Below are positions 16,270 through 23,549 of a stretch of DNA of 28,397 nucleotides, piece by piece. The DNA lies in assembly GCF_001956045.1 (NCBI RefSeq), contig NZ_MRTH01000058.1:1-28397 (forward strand), written 5' to 3'. The notes under the pieces are model-generated. The model saw nothing but the letters and a program-made list of their open reading frames with translations. It was not told where the DNA came from and did no database searches. How positions within the stretch are numbered: the first letter of the stretch is position 1; the number at the start of each line of letters is the position of its first letter. This stretch comes from Paenibacillus sp. FSL H7-0331. GTDB taxonomy: Bacteria > Bacillota > Bacilli > Paenibacillales > NBRC-103111. Position numbers and translations under genes: made by a program.

Positions 16270-17169
16270 ATTGCAACCGTAAACAAGCACAAGGCGCTGC
16301 TGCTTATGTTTTTGCCCGGCCTGGTTTATTTTATCGTATTTAAATATGTGCCGATGGCGGGGATCGTCGTCGCGTTCCAGGATTACAACTTTGTTCAGGG
16401 CATTCTGGGCAGCGACTGGGTCGGCTTCCGTCATTTCGAGCGGCTGCTGGCGGACCCGATGTTTGCCCGCGTGCTGCGCAATACGGTGCTGATCAGCTTG
16501 TACCGGCTGGCGTTAGAATTTCCTGCGCCGATCGTGTTCGCGCTGCTGCTGAACGAGCTGCGGAAAAGTGTGTTCAAGCGCTGGGTGCAGACGATAAGCT
16601 ATTTGCCTCATTTTATTTCGTGGGTCGTCATCGCCGGGCTACTGAACGTCTTTTTTTCGCCGAGCTATGGCATCGTCAACTGGGCGCTGCAGCTTGCCGG
16701 GGTCAAGCCGATCTTTTTTATGGCGTCGCAGGAATGGTTCGTGCCGATCCTGATCATGAGCAACATCTGGAAGGAGCTCGGCTGGGAGGCCGTCGTCTAT
16801 TTGGCGGCGCTGTCCGGCATCGACGCGAGTCTGTACGAGGCGGCGGAGATGGACGGCGCAAGCAAATGGCGGCAGACGGTCGCGATTACGCTGCCGTCGA
16901 TCGCGCCGGTGATCGCGGTCATGCTCATTTTGCGCGTCGGGCATATTTTGGATGCGGGCTTCGATCAGGTGTTCAACCTGTACAGTCCTACCGTGTATGA
17001 GGTCGGCGACATTCTCGACACGTTCGTGTACCGGCTGACTATGGTCGATATGGACTACAGCTTCGGGGCCGCCGTAGGGCTGTTCAAGTCGGGCGTCGGC
17101 CTGCTCATGATCGTGATCGTCAACGGCGTCATACGCAGACTGACCCGGGGCGAACAGGGCGTCTGGTAG
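16270..17169 (+). CDS. ABC sugar transporter permease, LplB type
   Basis: This is one of two membrane subunits that would import an oligosaccharide with the lipoprotein at 18112. It has six predicted membrane helices and the EAA loop 'EAAEMDGASKWRQTVAITLP', which contacts the ATPase. The opening 'LLLMFLPGLVYFIVFKYVPM' and 'GIVVAFQDYN' are characteristic of LplB. A very strong AAAGGAGGAGG (16251-16261) is followed by in-frame ATC (16267) and ATT (16270) but no ATG, GTG or TTG. The first ATG is at 16306, 44 bases from the ribosome site, which would remove about 12 residues typical of the family N-terminus. I give the ATT start as most likely; a conservative annotation would use 16306. No ATPase gene is present; an MsmX-type shared ATPase is assumed. 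Confidence 0.85.
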   Translation: MATVNKHKALLLMFLPGLVYFIVFKYVPMAGIVVAFQDYNFVQGILGSDWVGFRHFERLLADPMFARVLRNTVLISLYRLALEFPAPIVFALLLNELRKSVFKRWVQTISYLPHFISWVVIAGLLNVFFSPSYGIVNWALQLAGVKPIFFMASQEWFVPILIMSNIWKELGWEAVVYLAALSGIDASLYEAAEMDGASKWRQTVAITLPSIAPVIAVMLILRVGHILDAGFDQVFNLYSPTVYEVGDILDTFVYRLTMVDMDYSFGAAVGLFKSGVGLLMIVIVNGVIRRLTRGEQGVW

Positions 17170-17186
17170 AAAGGAGGAGCCTCTAA

Positions 17187-18062
17187 ATGATGCAAAACCG
17201 AACCTTCGGTGTGCGAATGTTTCAAGCGGTCAACGGACTGTTTCTGACCGCGCTCATGGCGCTGACGCTGTATCCGTTCGTGCACCTGCTGTCGGTGTCA
17301 CTGAGCGAAGGCGCGGAGGCATCGCGCATCGGCCTGCACTTGTGGCCAAGATCACTCGACTGGGTGGCGTACCGCGAGGTATTGATCTCGGAGCTGACGT
17401 GGATCGGCTACCGCAATACGGTGCTACGCACCGTCATCGGCACGGCCCTGACGGCCGCGATGACAGCGATGACCGCCTATCCGCTCGCTAAGGCGTATTT
17501 TCCGCTGCGCCGCACCTGGATCGTGTTGATCGTATTTACGATGATTTTCAGCGGCGGGCTCGTGCCGAACTATTTGCTCATCAAGGAGCTGGGGCTGCTG
17601 AACTCGCTGTGGGCGCTTATTTTGCCGGGGCTTATCAGTCCGTTCAGCCTGCTGATCGTGCGTAATTTTTTTCAGTCGATTCCCGTCAGTCTGGAGGAGT
17701 CGGCGCGCATCGACGGCGCTTCCGAGCTGACCGTGATGCGGCGGATTGTACTGCCGCTGTCGATGCCGGTCATGGCGACGATTGCGCTATGGACGGCGGT
17801 GGGACACTGGAACGCTTTTTTCGATGCGATCTTGTACATGACGGACAAAAACAAGCTTGTGCTTCAGGTCATCCTGCGCAAAATCATCCTGGAGCACCAG
17901 ATGATCGGGCAATACGACGGTGCAGGCCTGAACATGCGGACAGCGCAGGAAGCCGTCGAGGCGGCGACAATCATCGTTTCGACGCTGCCGATATTGATCG
18001 TTTATCCATTTTTGCAAAAGCATTTTGTCAAGGGCGTGATGCTCGGCTCGATCAAGGGCTAA
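17187..18062 (+). CDS. ABC sugar transporter permease, YtcP/LplC type
   Basis: This is the second membrane subunit of the importer. The 291 residues contain six predicted helices and the EAA motif 'EESARIDGASELTVMRRIVL' (about 171-190). 'FSGGLVPNYLLIKELGLLNS' and the ending 'KHFVKGVMLGSIKG' are hallmarks of the YtcP/LplC family. The start is ATG after AGAAAGGAGGAG, 17 bp behind the first permease gene, in one operon. It should pair with the LplB-type subunit and share the same binding protein. Confidence 0.92.
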   Translation: MMQNRTFGVRMFQAVNGLFLTALMALTLYPFVHLLSVSLSEGAEASRIGLHLWPRSLDWVAYREVLISELTWIGYRNTVLRTVIGTALTAAMTAMTAYPLAKAYFPLRRTWIVLIVFTMIFSGGLVPNYLLIKELGLLNSLWALILPGLISPFSLLIVRNFFQSIPVSLEESARIDGASELTVMRRIVLPLSMPVMATIALWTAVGHWNAFFDAILYMTDKNKLVLQVILRKIILEHQMIGQYDGAGLNMRTAQEAVEAATIIVSTLPILIVYPFLQKHFVKGVMLGSIKG

Positions 18063-18111
18063 CGCACGTCATTCCACGGATTGAAAACAATCGAAAAAGG
18101 GGTGTGTCACG

Positions 18112-19701
18112 ATGAAAAGATACGGATACCGCATAGCATCGGCGCTACTGGTCTGCTCGCTTGCGGCAGGCTGCAGCGCCTCGGGCGGCACAGAGAAGGG
18201 AGATAGTGGCAAGGAAGGGGGCAAGGACGGCGCAGCGCCTATGACGATTTCCTGGCTCGGGCGCAATCAGCTCCCCGGCACGGTGATGGATAAGGATACG
18301 GAGGCGCAGAAGCTGCTGGAAAGCAAATTCGGGGTGAAGCTCGATCCGATCTTTATCGACCCGACGAGCTGGCAGCAGCAAATTACGGCCCGCTTCGCCT
18401 CGGGAGACATTCCCGACGTCATCTGGGTCAACAATGTTGCCGAGCTGGTCACCTATGCGAATCAGGGTGTGCTGGCCGAGGCGCCGCTTGACTTGCTTAA
18501 GCAATACGCGCCGAACTATTACAAGGATGCGCTGGACATCGATCAGCGTGTGCTGAACCTGTCCCAATACAAGGGCAAAAACTACGCAATGGTCAAAATC
18601 GACCCGATCGCCACCGTCAAACGGATGTCCGGCGTGCGCCAGAGCTGGTACGACAAGGTCGGCATCGCGAAGGAGCCGGAGACGATTCAGGAGTTCGAGG
18701 ACATGTTCAAAAAATTCCGCGACAACGATCCCGACGGCAACGGCAAAAAGGATACGTACGCGTTCAGCATCGCCTGGAAGGACGGCAGCGGCAACTTCGG
18801 CGGCGCGGCTAACGATATCGTCAGCCAGTTTTTTTACACCTACGGCACGATGCCGAGCATGCGCTTCGTCAAGGACAGCAAAATCGTCGACGGCTCGGCG
18901 CAGCCGGAGCTGAAGGACGGGCTGAAGCTGCTACGGCGCTGGTACGATATGGGCATCGTCGATCCCGAGTTTGTCGTGGACGACAGCAAAATTTGGCATA
19001 ACAAATTTATCGATGGCCGTGTCGGCTTCTACGGACGCACCGTCTGGTGGGTTAATCCGAACGGCCTTGCGACGAACGCGCTGCGCGAGAAGACGCCAAA
19101 CGACGGTATCAAGCTGCTGAAGCCGCCGGTCGGACCGAACGGCTCCAGGGGCATCGTTCAGGACAACCCGGCGGGCTCGGGTCTCGTCGCCTTCGGCAAG
19201 CAATTGGAGAAGGACCCGGACAAGCTGAAAAAAATCATTCAAATGCTCGATAGTGCGGGCAGCGACGCGTCGCTAACCTACTCGATCGGCCGCGTCGGCG
19301 TCGAGAACAAGCACTGGAAATTCGACGATAAGGGTGCGCTTCAGCCGATTGCGCCGTACGACAAGGCGGAAAATCTCGCGAAGGAAGGCAAAACGGAGTT
19401 TTTTGCGCCGTGGCTGAGCAAGGCATACCAGTTTGGCGTACTGCCCAAAGGGGTGGACGGCATGCTGAAGACGTACGGCATCGGGCCGTTCGATCCGATT
19501 TACAAATACCCGCTGCCGAGCGCCAAGCAGTACCAGAACAACGTCAACGCCGTCGTGGACGAATGGCTCGCCAACTTTATCGTCGGCAAGAAGGATATCG
19601 ATAAGGACTGGGACGCTTACCTGGACGCGTGGAAGAAGGCTGGGGGCGACATGCTGGAGAAGGAAGCAAATGACATTTATCAATCGATGTTCAAAAAATA
19701 G
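18112..19701 (+). CDS. extracellular solute-binding lipoprotein (LplA-like, family 1)
   Basis: This is the substrate-binding subunit, anchored to the outer face of the membrane. The lipobox 'SLAAGCSASGG' puts the lipidated cysteine at residue 21, followed by a polar linker rich in G, K and D. The 529 residues fit the long LplA-type binding proteins of Paenibacillus. 'ITARFASGDIPDVIWVNN' and 'NDPDGNGKKDTYAFSIAWKD' are typical; the second is a calcium-site-like DPDGNG loop. The start is ATG after AAAAAGGGGTG, 49 bp downstream of the permease gene. The C-terminus 'EANDIYQSMFKK' is also typical. The ligand is probably an oligosaccharide; which one cannot be told. Confidence 0.92.
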   Translation: MKRYGYRIASALLVCSLAAGCSASGGTEKGDSGKEGGKDGAAPMTISWLGRNQLPGTVMDKDTEAQKLLESKFGVKLDPIFIDPTSWQQQITARFASGDIPDVIWVNNVAELVTYANQGVLAEAPLDLLKQYAPNYYKDALDIDQRVLNLSQYKGKNYAMVKIDPIATVKRMSGVRQSWYDKVGIAKEPETIQEFEDMFKKFRDNDPDGNGKKDTYAFSIAWKDGSGNFGGAANDIVSQFFYTYGTMPSMRFVKDSKIVDGSAQPELKDGLKLLRRWYDMGIVDPEFVVDDSKIWHNKFIDGRVGFYGRTVWWVNPNGLATNALREKTPNDGIKLLKPPVGPNGSRGIVQDNPAGSGLVAFGKQLEKDPDKLKKIIQMLDSAGSDASLTYSIGRVGVENKHWKFDDKGALQPIAPYDKAENLAKEGKTEFFAPWLSKAYQFGVLPKGVDGMLKTYGIGPFDPIYKYPLPSAKQYQNNVNAVVDEWLANFIVGKKDIDKDWDAYLDAWKKAGGDMLEKEANDIYQSMFKK

Positions 19702-19713
19702 GAGGGACATTCC

Positions 19714-20835
19714 ATGTCTAACACAACACAACAAATCTCGTCGCGTTCGGTTTATGTCGGCCGCGATCCGTATTATTTGGTCTGCGAGCCATTCCTGCGC
19801 AAAGCCCCGAACGGGGAGCTGTTTATCTTTTTCCAATCAGGCGGCCATACAGAGCCGGCCAACAACAATACGCTGTTCATCACCCATTCGCGGGACAAAG
19901 GCGAGACTTGGACCGAGCCGCGTGAAATTATCACGACCGAAGGCAAAGGCACCTGGAGCTCGGAGGTGTTCGTCGACGACGACAAAATCACCGCCTTCGT
20001 GTACGAGGTGGAACAGGACAACCATTTTGCCACGCTGCGGGCGTTCCGTTCGTACAGCTACGACAGTGGAGTCACCTGGACGCCGCGGGAGAAATTCGAG
20101 GGCTTCCATGAATGCCACAACATGCGTCAGCGCATCATTCGCTCCGACGGCGCTTGGGTCATCCCGTTCTGCTATACGGAGTCGGTCGACCTTCCTGAGG
20201 AGAAGCCGCAGCCGGCGTACGAATCGAACATCGCGCCTTGGCGGGCGTTCTACCAGAATCATCTGTATCGCAGCGGCGTGCTGATCAGCACAGACGGCGG
20301 CCTGACATTCTCGCGCCATGTCGCGCCGGGCCCGCGCAGCGAGCAATTTTTGTGGGAGCCAAACGTGATCGAGCTGTCGACCGGCGAGCTGGTCATGCTG
20401 ATGCGCAACGAATACAATGGCTGGCTGTGGCGGTCCGTGTCGCGCGACGGCGGCGTCACGTGGAGCGAGGCCGAGCAGACCGATATTCCCGACGCGGCGG
20501 TGAAGATGCGGCTGCTGAAGCTGGCGGATGGCCGGATCGCGCTGTTCTGCCACCCGAACCCGGATATCGCAACCGATCCCGACTGGCTGAAGCACAGCTC
20601 TCGTACATATCGTTACCCGTTCGAGCTGTGGGTATCGTCCGACGATATGAACACCTGGTCGGTCAAAATCGACCTGCAGCACGTTCTGCCGCCGCGCCGC
20701 GAAATCCACCTGTACCACTATCCCGACGGCTATGTGGACGAGGAAGACAAGGCGATCTATATCGCCGTCGATTTGAACCGCAACGAGCTGATCGCGATTA
20801 CAATTCCGTTCGGGGCGTTGGAGAGGTGGGGGTAA
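19714..20835 (+). CDS. cytoplasmic sialidase-fold (BNR/Asp-box) protein
   Basis: The 373-residue protein is a six-bladed beta-propeller of the sialidase superfamily (BNR_2-like). Asp-box motifs SxDxGxTW occur at 59-66 (SRDKGETW), 115-122, 192-199 and 243-250, with a degenerate one at 308-315. 'EPNVIELSTGELVMLMRNEY' is the conserved blade of exo-sialidase-like proteins. There is no signal peptide, so it acts in the cytoplasm on an imported product. The N-terminal (F/Y)RIP arginine motif of true GH33 sialidases is not evident, so sialidase activity is doubtful. It could be another exo-glycosidase or lyase of this fold. The gene is 12 bp after the binding-protein gene, with AATAGGAGGG as ribosome site, and closes the operon. 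Confidence 0.85.
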   Translation: MSNTTQQISSRSVYVGRDPYYLVCEPFLRKAPNGELFIFFQSGGHTEPANNNTLFITHSRDKGETWTEPREIITTEGKGTWSSEVFVDDDKITAFVYEVEQDNHFATLRAFRSYSYDSGVTWTPREKFEGFHECHNMRQRIIRSDGAWVIPFCYTESVDLPEEKPQPAYESNIAPWRAFYQNHLYRSGVLISTDGGLTFSRHVAPGPRSEQFLWEPNVIELSTGELVMLMRNEYNGWLWRSVSRDGGVTWSEAEQTDIPDAAVKMRLLKLADGRIALFCHPNPDIATDPDWLKHSSRTYRYPFELWVSSDDMNTWSVKIDLQHVLPPRREIHLYHYPDGYVDEEDKAIYIAVDLNRNELIAITIPFGALERWG

Positions 20836-21193
20836 GGCCGGCGCATTAGAGGAGCTTGCCGTAGGGAGGCGTTTCAGTGACATTTGATCTTCCAATCTGT
20901 TAAAACCAGATTCCTTGATTTAAGATTCCAAGGTTGGAGTCAAATTTAAGGCGTATGCTTACGAAGTCGCTTTCCCTTGGAAAGCGTGGAGGCGACCGCA
21001 CCGCTTTTATAGATACAAATGTCCCTCTCCGCTGCTGTGTGCTTCCTCTCAAAATTCACATTGACCTTGCCCTTGGGTGAAAGTATTAAAAGAAGAATTA
21101 AGTAAGACCCAATGGAGAGTCTTATTCGACCTGTTATTCTTTATCGCTACCCACGGCAGGGGAGTCATATTTCGGCTCCGCCGGAGTAGTAGG
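20836..21193. other. right boundary of the GC-rich block, no gene
   Basis: GC content falls after about 20850. The stretch holds a compact hairpin CGCTTTCC-CTT-GGAAAGCG (20968-20986) without a U-tract. A short coding-like run near 21078-21165 ('KEELSKTQWRVLFDLLFFIA') is not assigned. No terminator for the transporter operon was found. Confidence 0.4.
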
Positions 21194-21199
21194 TTGCGG

Positions 21200-21228
21200 T
21201 TTCCAACGGATCCCTTTTCGTTTACAAT
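21200..21228 (+). promoter_or_regulatory. candidate promoter for the 21277 ORF
   Basis: TTTCCA (21200-21205), a 17-bp spacer and TACAAT (21223-21228). It lies about 50 bp before an ATG with a strong ribosome site. Confidence 0.4.
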
Positions 21229-21276
21229 GGAGCTACGCTAAATAAGGCAAGCCTCACACCAGGAAGGAGAGCAAGG

Positions 21277-21489
21277 ATGCGTCACTCGCAAAAGCTACAG
21301 CGGCAAATGTCCGCCATGATGGCGCGCGCGGTGGCCGATTCGCGGCAGGGCACATATCAGAGATCGTTAGAGCCCGGTCCAAGACTAGCAATCGCTACAG
21401 CGCAGCGCCGGCAACCTCGCTGTAACGCAGTGGGTGCGGCAGCTTGTCGCTGCGGGCGGCACTGCGCAGGCTGCGAGAATGCGGGTTAG
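21277..21489 (+). CDS. small ORF of unknown function, possibly a truncated gene
   Basis: A 70-codon frame starts at ATG 21277 after AGGAAGGAGAG, a strong ribosome site. The first 24 residues, 'MRHSQKLQRQMSAMMARAVA', look genuinely coding. The rest ends in a cysteine-rich tail 'CRCGRHCAGCENAG' that may be out-of-frame translation. Another frame ('HISEIVRARSKTSNRYSAAP') is also open there, so a frameshift after about codon 25 is possible. No family is recognised. A promoter candidate lies upstream and a stable terminator downstream, making a self-contained unit. Confidence 0.35.
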   Translation: MRHSQKLQRQMSAMMARAVADSRQGTYQRSLEPGPRLAIATAQRRQPRCNAVGAAACRCGRHCAGCENAG

Positions 21490-21518
21490 GAGGCCTTGGT
21501 CCTTTCAAGAGCGTGAGC

Positions 21519-21544
21519 GGGCGGTTCTTCGGAGCCGCCCTTTT
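21519..21544 (+). terminator. terminator hairpin with a C(UUCG)G tetraloop
   Basis: A 9-bp stem GGGCGGTTC/GAGCCGCCC (21519-21527 with 21532-21540, one G-U pair) is closed by TTCG, the exceptionally stable cUUCGg tetraloop, and followed by TTTT. It lies 30 bp after the small ORF. The U-tract is short but the stem is very stable. Confidence 0.65.
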
Positions 21545-21801
21545 GGTGTCGACCTCCCTACTGACAATCGGCAACGGGCTGAGACCCGGCATGGGCAGTC
21601 GGTTCGCTCGAAAACTCACACTCTCGCTTCCTCCAGAGTGGACTACGATTGGTATCTATAAGTGTCCGCAAATAATATACGCTGCCGAATTACTAGACCA
21701 ATTGGCTAATGTAATAAAGAAGGACGATTGGGATGTGATTATTATCCCCGAATTAGGATCTGTAGGCATGGTTGCCGCAGCTGACAAAGGAGAACGAAAC
21801 A
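21545..21801. other. stretch before the HAD gene, nothing recognised
   Basis: A frame here ('AAELLDQLANVIKKDDWDVI' and onward, about 21680-21780) looks coding-like but has no start or ribosome site of its own and matches no family I know. It is probably part of a lost gene. The last bases (CAAAGGAGAACG) are the ribosome site of the next gene. Confidence 0.3.
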
Positions 21802-22443
21802 ATGAAAAAGTACATACTCTTCGATCATGATGGTGTTCTGGTTGACACTGAATTCTGGTATTACAAAGCGGGAGAACGCGCTCTGGCTGACATTGGATTT
21901 ACCTTGGATAAAGATCAATACCTCCGCGACATGACCCAGTCATTGGGCACTTGGTCCCAAGCTAGGGCGGCAGGTATTGATGAACAGACCATCAGCAAGC
22001 AGCGTGAGGTCCGCAACGTCTATTATCAGGAATATCTAAGAACAGAAGCCATTGAGATTGAAGGCGTAGTTGAAACTCTAGCCGAACTGTCAAAGTACGT
22101 CCGCATGGCCATCGTGACGACTGCAAAACGTGCGGATTTTCAACTTATTCATGAAAAGCGCCAGATTAGACAATTTATGGAATTCGTCCTTGTTCGCGAA
22201 GACTACGAGCGCACCAAGCCGCACCCGGAACCATACCTGACCGGCCTAACACGCTTCGGAGCTACCAAAGAAGAGACCCTGGTTGTAGAGGATTCAAACA
22301 GAGGGTTGAACTCAGCCGTGGCGGCTGGTATCGACTGTGCTATTGTCCATAACGACTTCACAAAAACACATGACTTCTCACAGGCCAGCTATCGAATCAA
22401 GACTCTGATTGAACTAAAGGACATTATCCTGAATGTAACCTGA
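21802..22443 (+). CDS. HAD-superfamily phosphatase, beta-phosphoglucomutase/Gph-like
   Basis: The 213-residue protein is a cap-type I HAD hydrolase that likely removes phosphate from a sugar phosphate or a similar small metabolite. Motif I is 'FDHDGVLVDT' (nucleophile D8, acid/base D10), motif II the threonine in 'AIVTT' (T106), motif III K139 in 'RTKPHPEPY', and motif IV 'LVVEDSNRGLNSAVAAG' (E163, D164). The helical cap lies between residues 15 and 85. The ATG at 21802 is chosen because AAAGGAGAACG lies just upstream; an in-frame TTG at 21772 lacks a ribosome site. Substrate specificity cannot be read from the sequence. An IS relic begins 12 bp after the stop. Confidence 0.88.
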   Translation: MKKYILFDHDGVLVDTEFWYYKAGERALADIGFTLDKDQYLRDMTQSLGTWSQARAAGIDEQTISKQREVRNVYYQEYLRTEAIEIEGVVETLAELSKYVRMAIVTTAKRADFQLIHEKRQIRQFMEFVLVREDYERTKPHPEPYLTGLTRFGATKEETLVVEDSNRGLNSAVAAGIDCAIVHNDFTKTHDFSQASYRIKTLIELKDIILNVT

Positions 22444-22455
22444 GAGAGCATTCAG

Positions 22456-23062
22456 GGTTGTGGTGCAAAGCTCTGATTCATGATAACATCATTGAAATGA
22501 AGTCGTGGGATGGAGCAACTTACTTTGGAAGCGAAATTGAATTTATTTAAATGGAAGCAATATTCAGTGGAAGTATTTATACAGAGCGGTTGATTCTATG
22601 GGGAAAACCATTGATTTCATGTTATCTGAAAAGCGGGATATGCAGGCAGCTAAGTGCTTCTTTACAAAGGCTTTGTCCTCTCCACATACTCAAATCCCAG
22701 GCGTAATCACCTTGGATAAAAATCCAGCGTATCCACCTGCCATACAAGAATTAATAAATGAGAAATCCTTTCCAAAAGAAACCTTGATTAGACAGACAAA
22801 GTATCTAAATAATATTGGAGCAAGATCACCGGTTCATAAAGAAAATTACAAAACCAATGCTTGGTTTCAAATCGTTTCTTACAGCGGATCAGACGTTAAA
22901 GGGAATTGAGGCTTTACATATGATAAGGAAAGGACAGGCCGATGATAATTCGACTGTCCTCACTGCTGTTGAATGGCTAAATAAGATATTTGGTTTAGTG
23001 GCATAGACAAAGTAAAGTTTATCGGGTAACTGCGAACTTTTTTAAATCCTTGCACCAGAACC
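22456..23062 (+). mobile_element. IS6-family insertion sequence, internally deleted
   Basis: Terminal inverted repeats are visible: GGTTGTGGTGCAA at 22456-22468 and TTGCACCAGAACC at 23050-23062 (12 of 13 positions complementary), of the type that ends IS240/IS26-like elements. Between them lies a broken IS6 transposase. At 607 bp it is about 200 bp shorter than a normal element, because the middle of the transposase gene is missing. No 8-bp target duplication is seen (GCATTCAG against GTCTATAT), so flanks may have been rearranged. Confidence 0.8.
22537..23006 (+). pseudogene. IS6-family transposase, deleted and frameshifted
   Basis: Three reading frames together give the protein. TTG 22537 starts 'NLFKWKQY', the usual N-terminus of IS240-type transposases. 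It is joined directly to 'QWKYLYRAVDSMGKTIDFML' (from 22565), so the HTH region and the first catalytic aspartate (DET segment) have been deleted. The second catalytic aspartate remains in 'DKNPAYPPAIQEL'. A further frameshift near 22815 leads to 'EQDHRFIKKITKPMLGFKSF' (with the catalytic glutamate) and 'GQADDNSTVLTAVEWLNKIF', ending at TAG 23004. It cannot be active. Confidence 0.85.
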
Positions 23063-23083
23063 GTCTATATGACCCAGCTTATA

Positions 23084-23443
23084 TTAATAATTTTCCCCGC
23101 GATAATAGCGCTTCAGTTTTTCTTCCAAATGAACGAGCTGCGCTTCCTTCTCCTCAATATCTTTCAGCAGCTTTTGCTTTTGATCTTCTATCAGCTTGGT
23201 TCTCTCCGGCAGGGTTGAGGTTCCTTCGTTCACCTTATCATAATACTTTTTGATATCCTCCACACTCATCCCAGTTTCGCGAAGACATTTAATAAAAACT
23301 AGCCAGCTCAGATCATCATCCGTATAAAGACGGTTATTCTGCTCGCTTCGGGCAGCAGGTTTCAACAGTCCCTTTCTTTCGTAAAAGCGGATCGCTCCAA
23401 TATTGATCCCGACTTCCTTCGCCACTTCTCCAATCGTTAACAT
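23084..23443 (-). CDS. MerR-family transcriptional regulator
   Basis: This 119-residue protein is a DNA-binding activator/repressor. The N-terminal winged HTH is clear ('MLTIGEVAKEVGINIGAIRF', then 'YERKGLLKPAARSEQNNRLY' and 'TDDDLSWLVFIKCLRETGMS'). A long C-terminal coiled coil (about 76-112, 'TKLIEDQKQKLLKDIEEKEA') mediates dimer formation. It lacks the cysteine pairs of metal-sensing MerR proteins and resembles the AdhR/YhdM group responsive to aldehydes or other electrophiles. The ATG follows GAGGG on the minus strand. It is divergent from the short-chain dehydrogenase gene at 23550, with a MerR-type operator between them, so that gene is its likely target. Confidence 0.9.
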   Translation of the reverse strand: MLTIGEVAKEVGINIGAIRFYERKGLLKPAARSEQNNRLYTDDDLSWLVFIKCLRETGMSVEDIKKYYDKVNEGTSTLPERTKLIEDQKQKLLKDIEEKEAQLVHLEEKLKRYYRGENY

Positions 23444-23472
23444 ACTAACCCTCTTTTTTTAAAAATTATTTG

Positions 23473-23503
23473 TTGACCTACACTAAGTGTAGCATAGTAA
23501 CTT
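23473..23503 (+). promoter_or_regulatory. MerR-type promoter/operator for the dehydrogenase gene
   Basis: TTGACC (-35, 23473-23478) is followed by the perfect 15-bp palindrome CTACACT-A-AGTGTAG (23478-23492). A candidate -10 TAACTT (23498-23503) gives a spacer of 19 bp, the over-long spacing that MerR proteins correct by twisting DNA. The palindrome sits inside the spacer, as in classical MerR promoters. It points towards the gene at 23550. The -10 match is weak, as is usual for activator-dependent promoters. Confidence 0.7.
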
Positions 23504-23549
23504 ATAAATATCGTTAAAGAAAAATCAAATTAGGGAAAGAAGGATTCGC

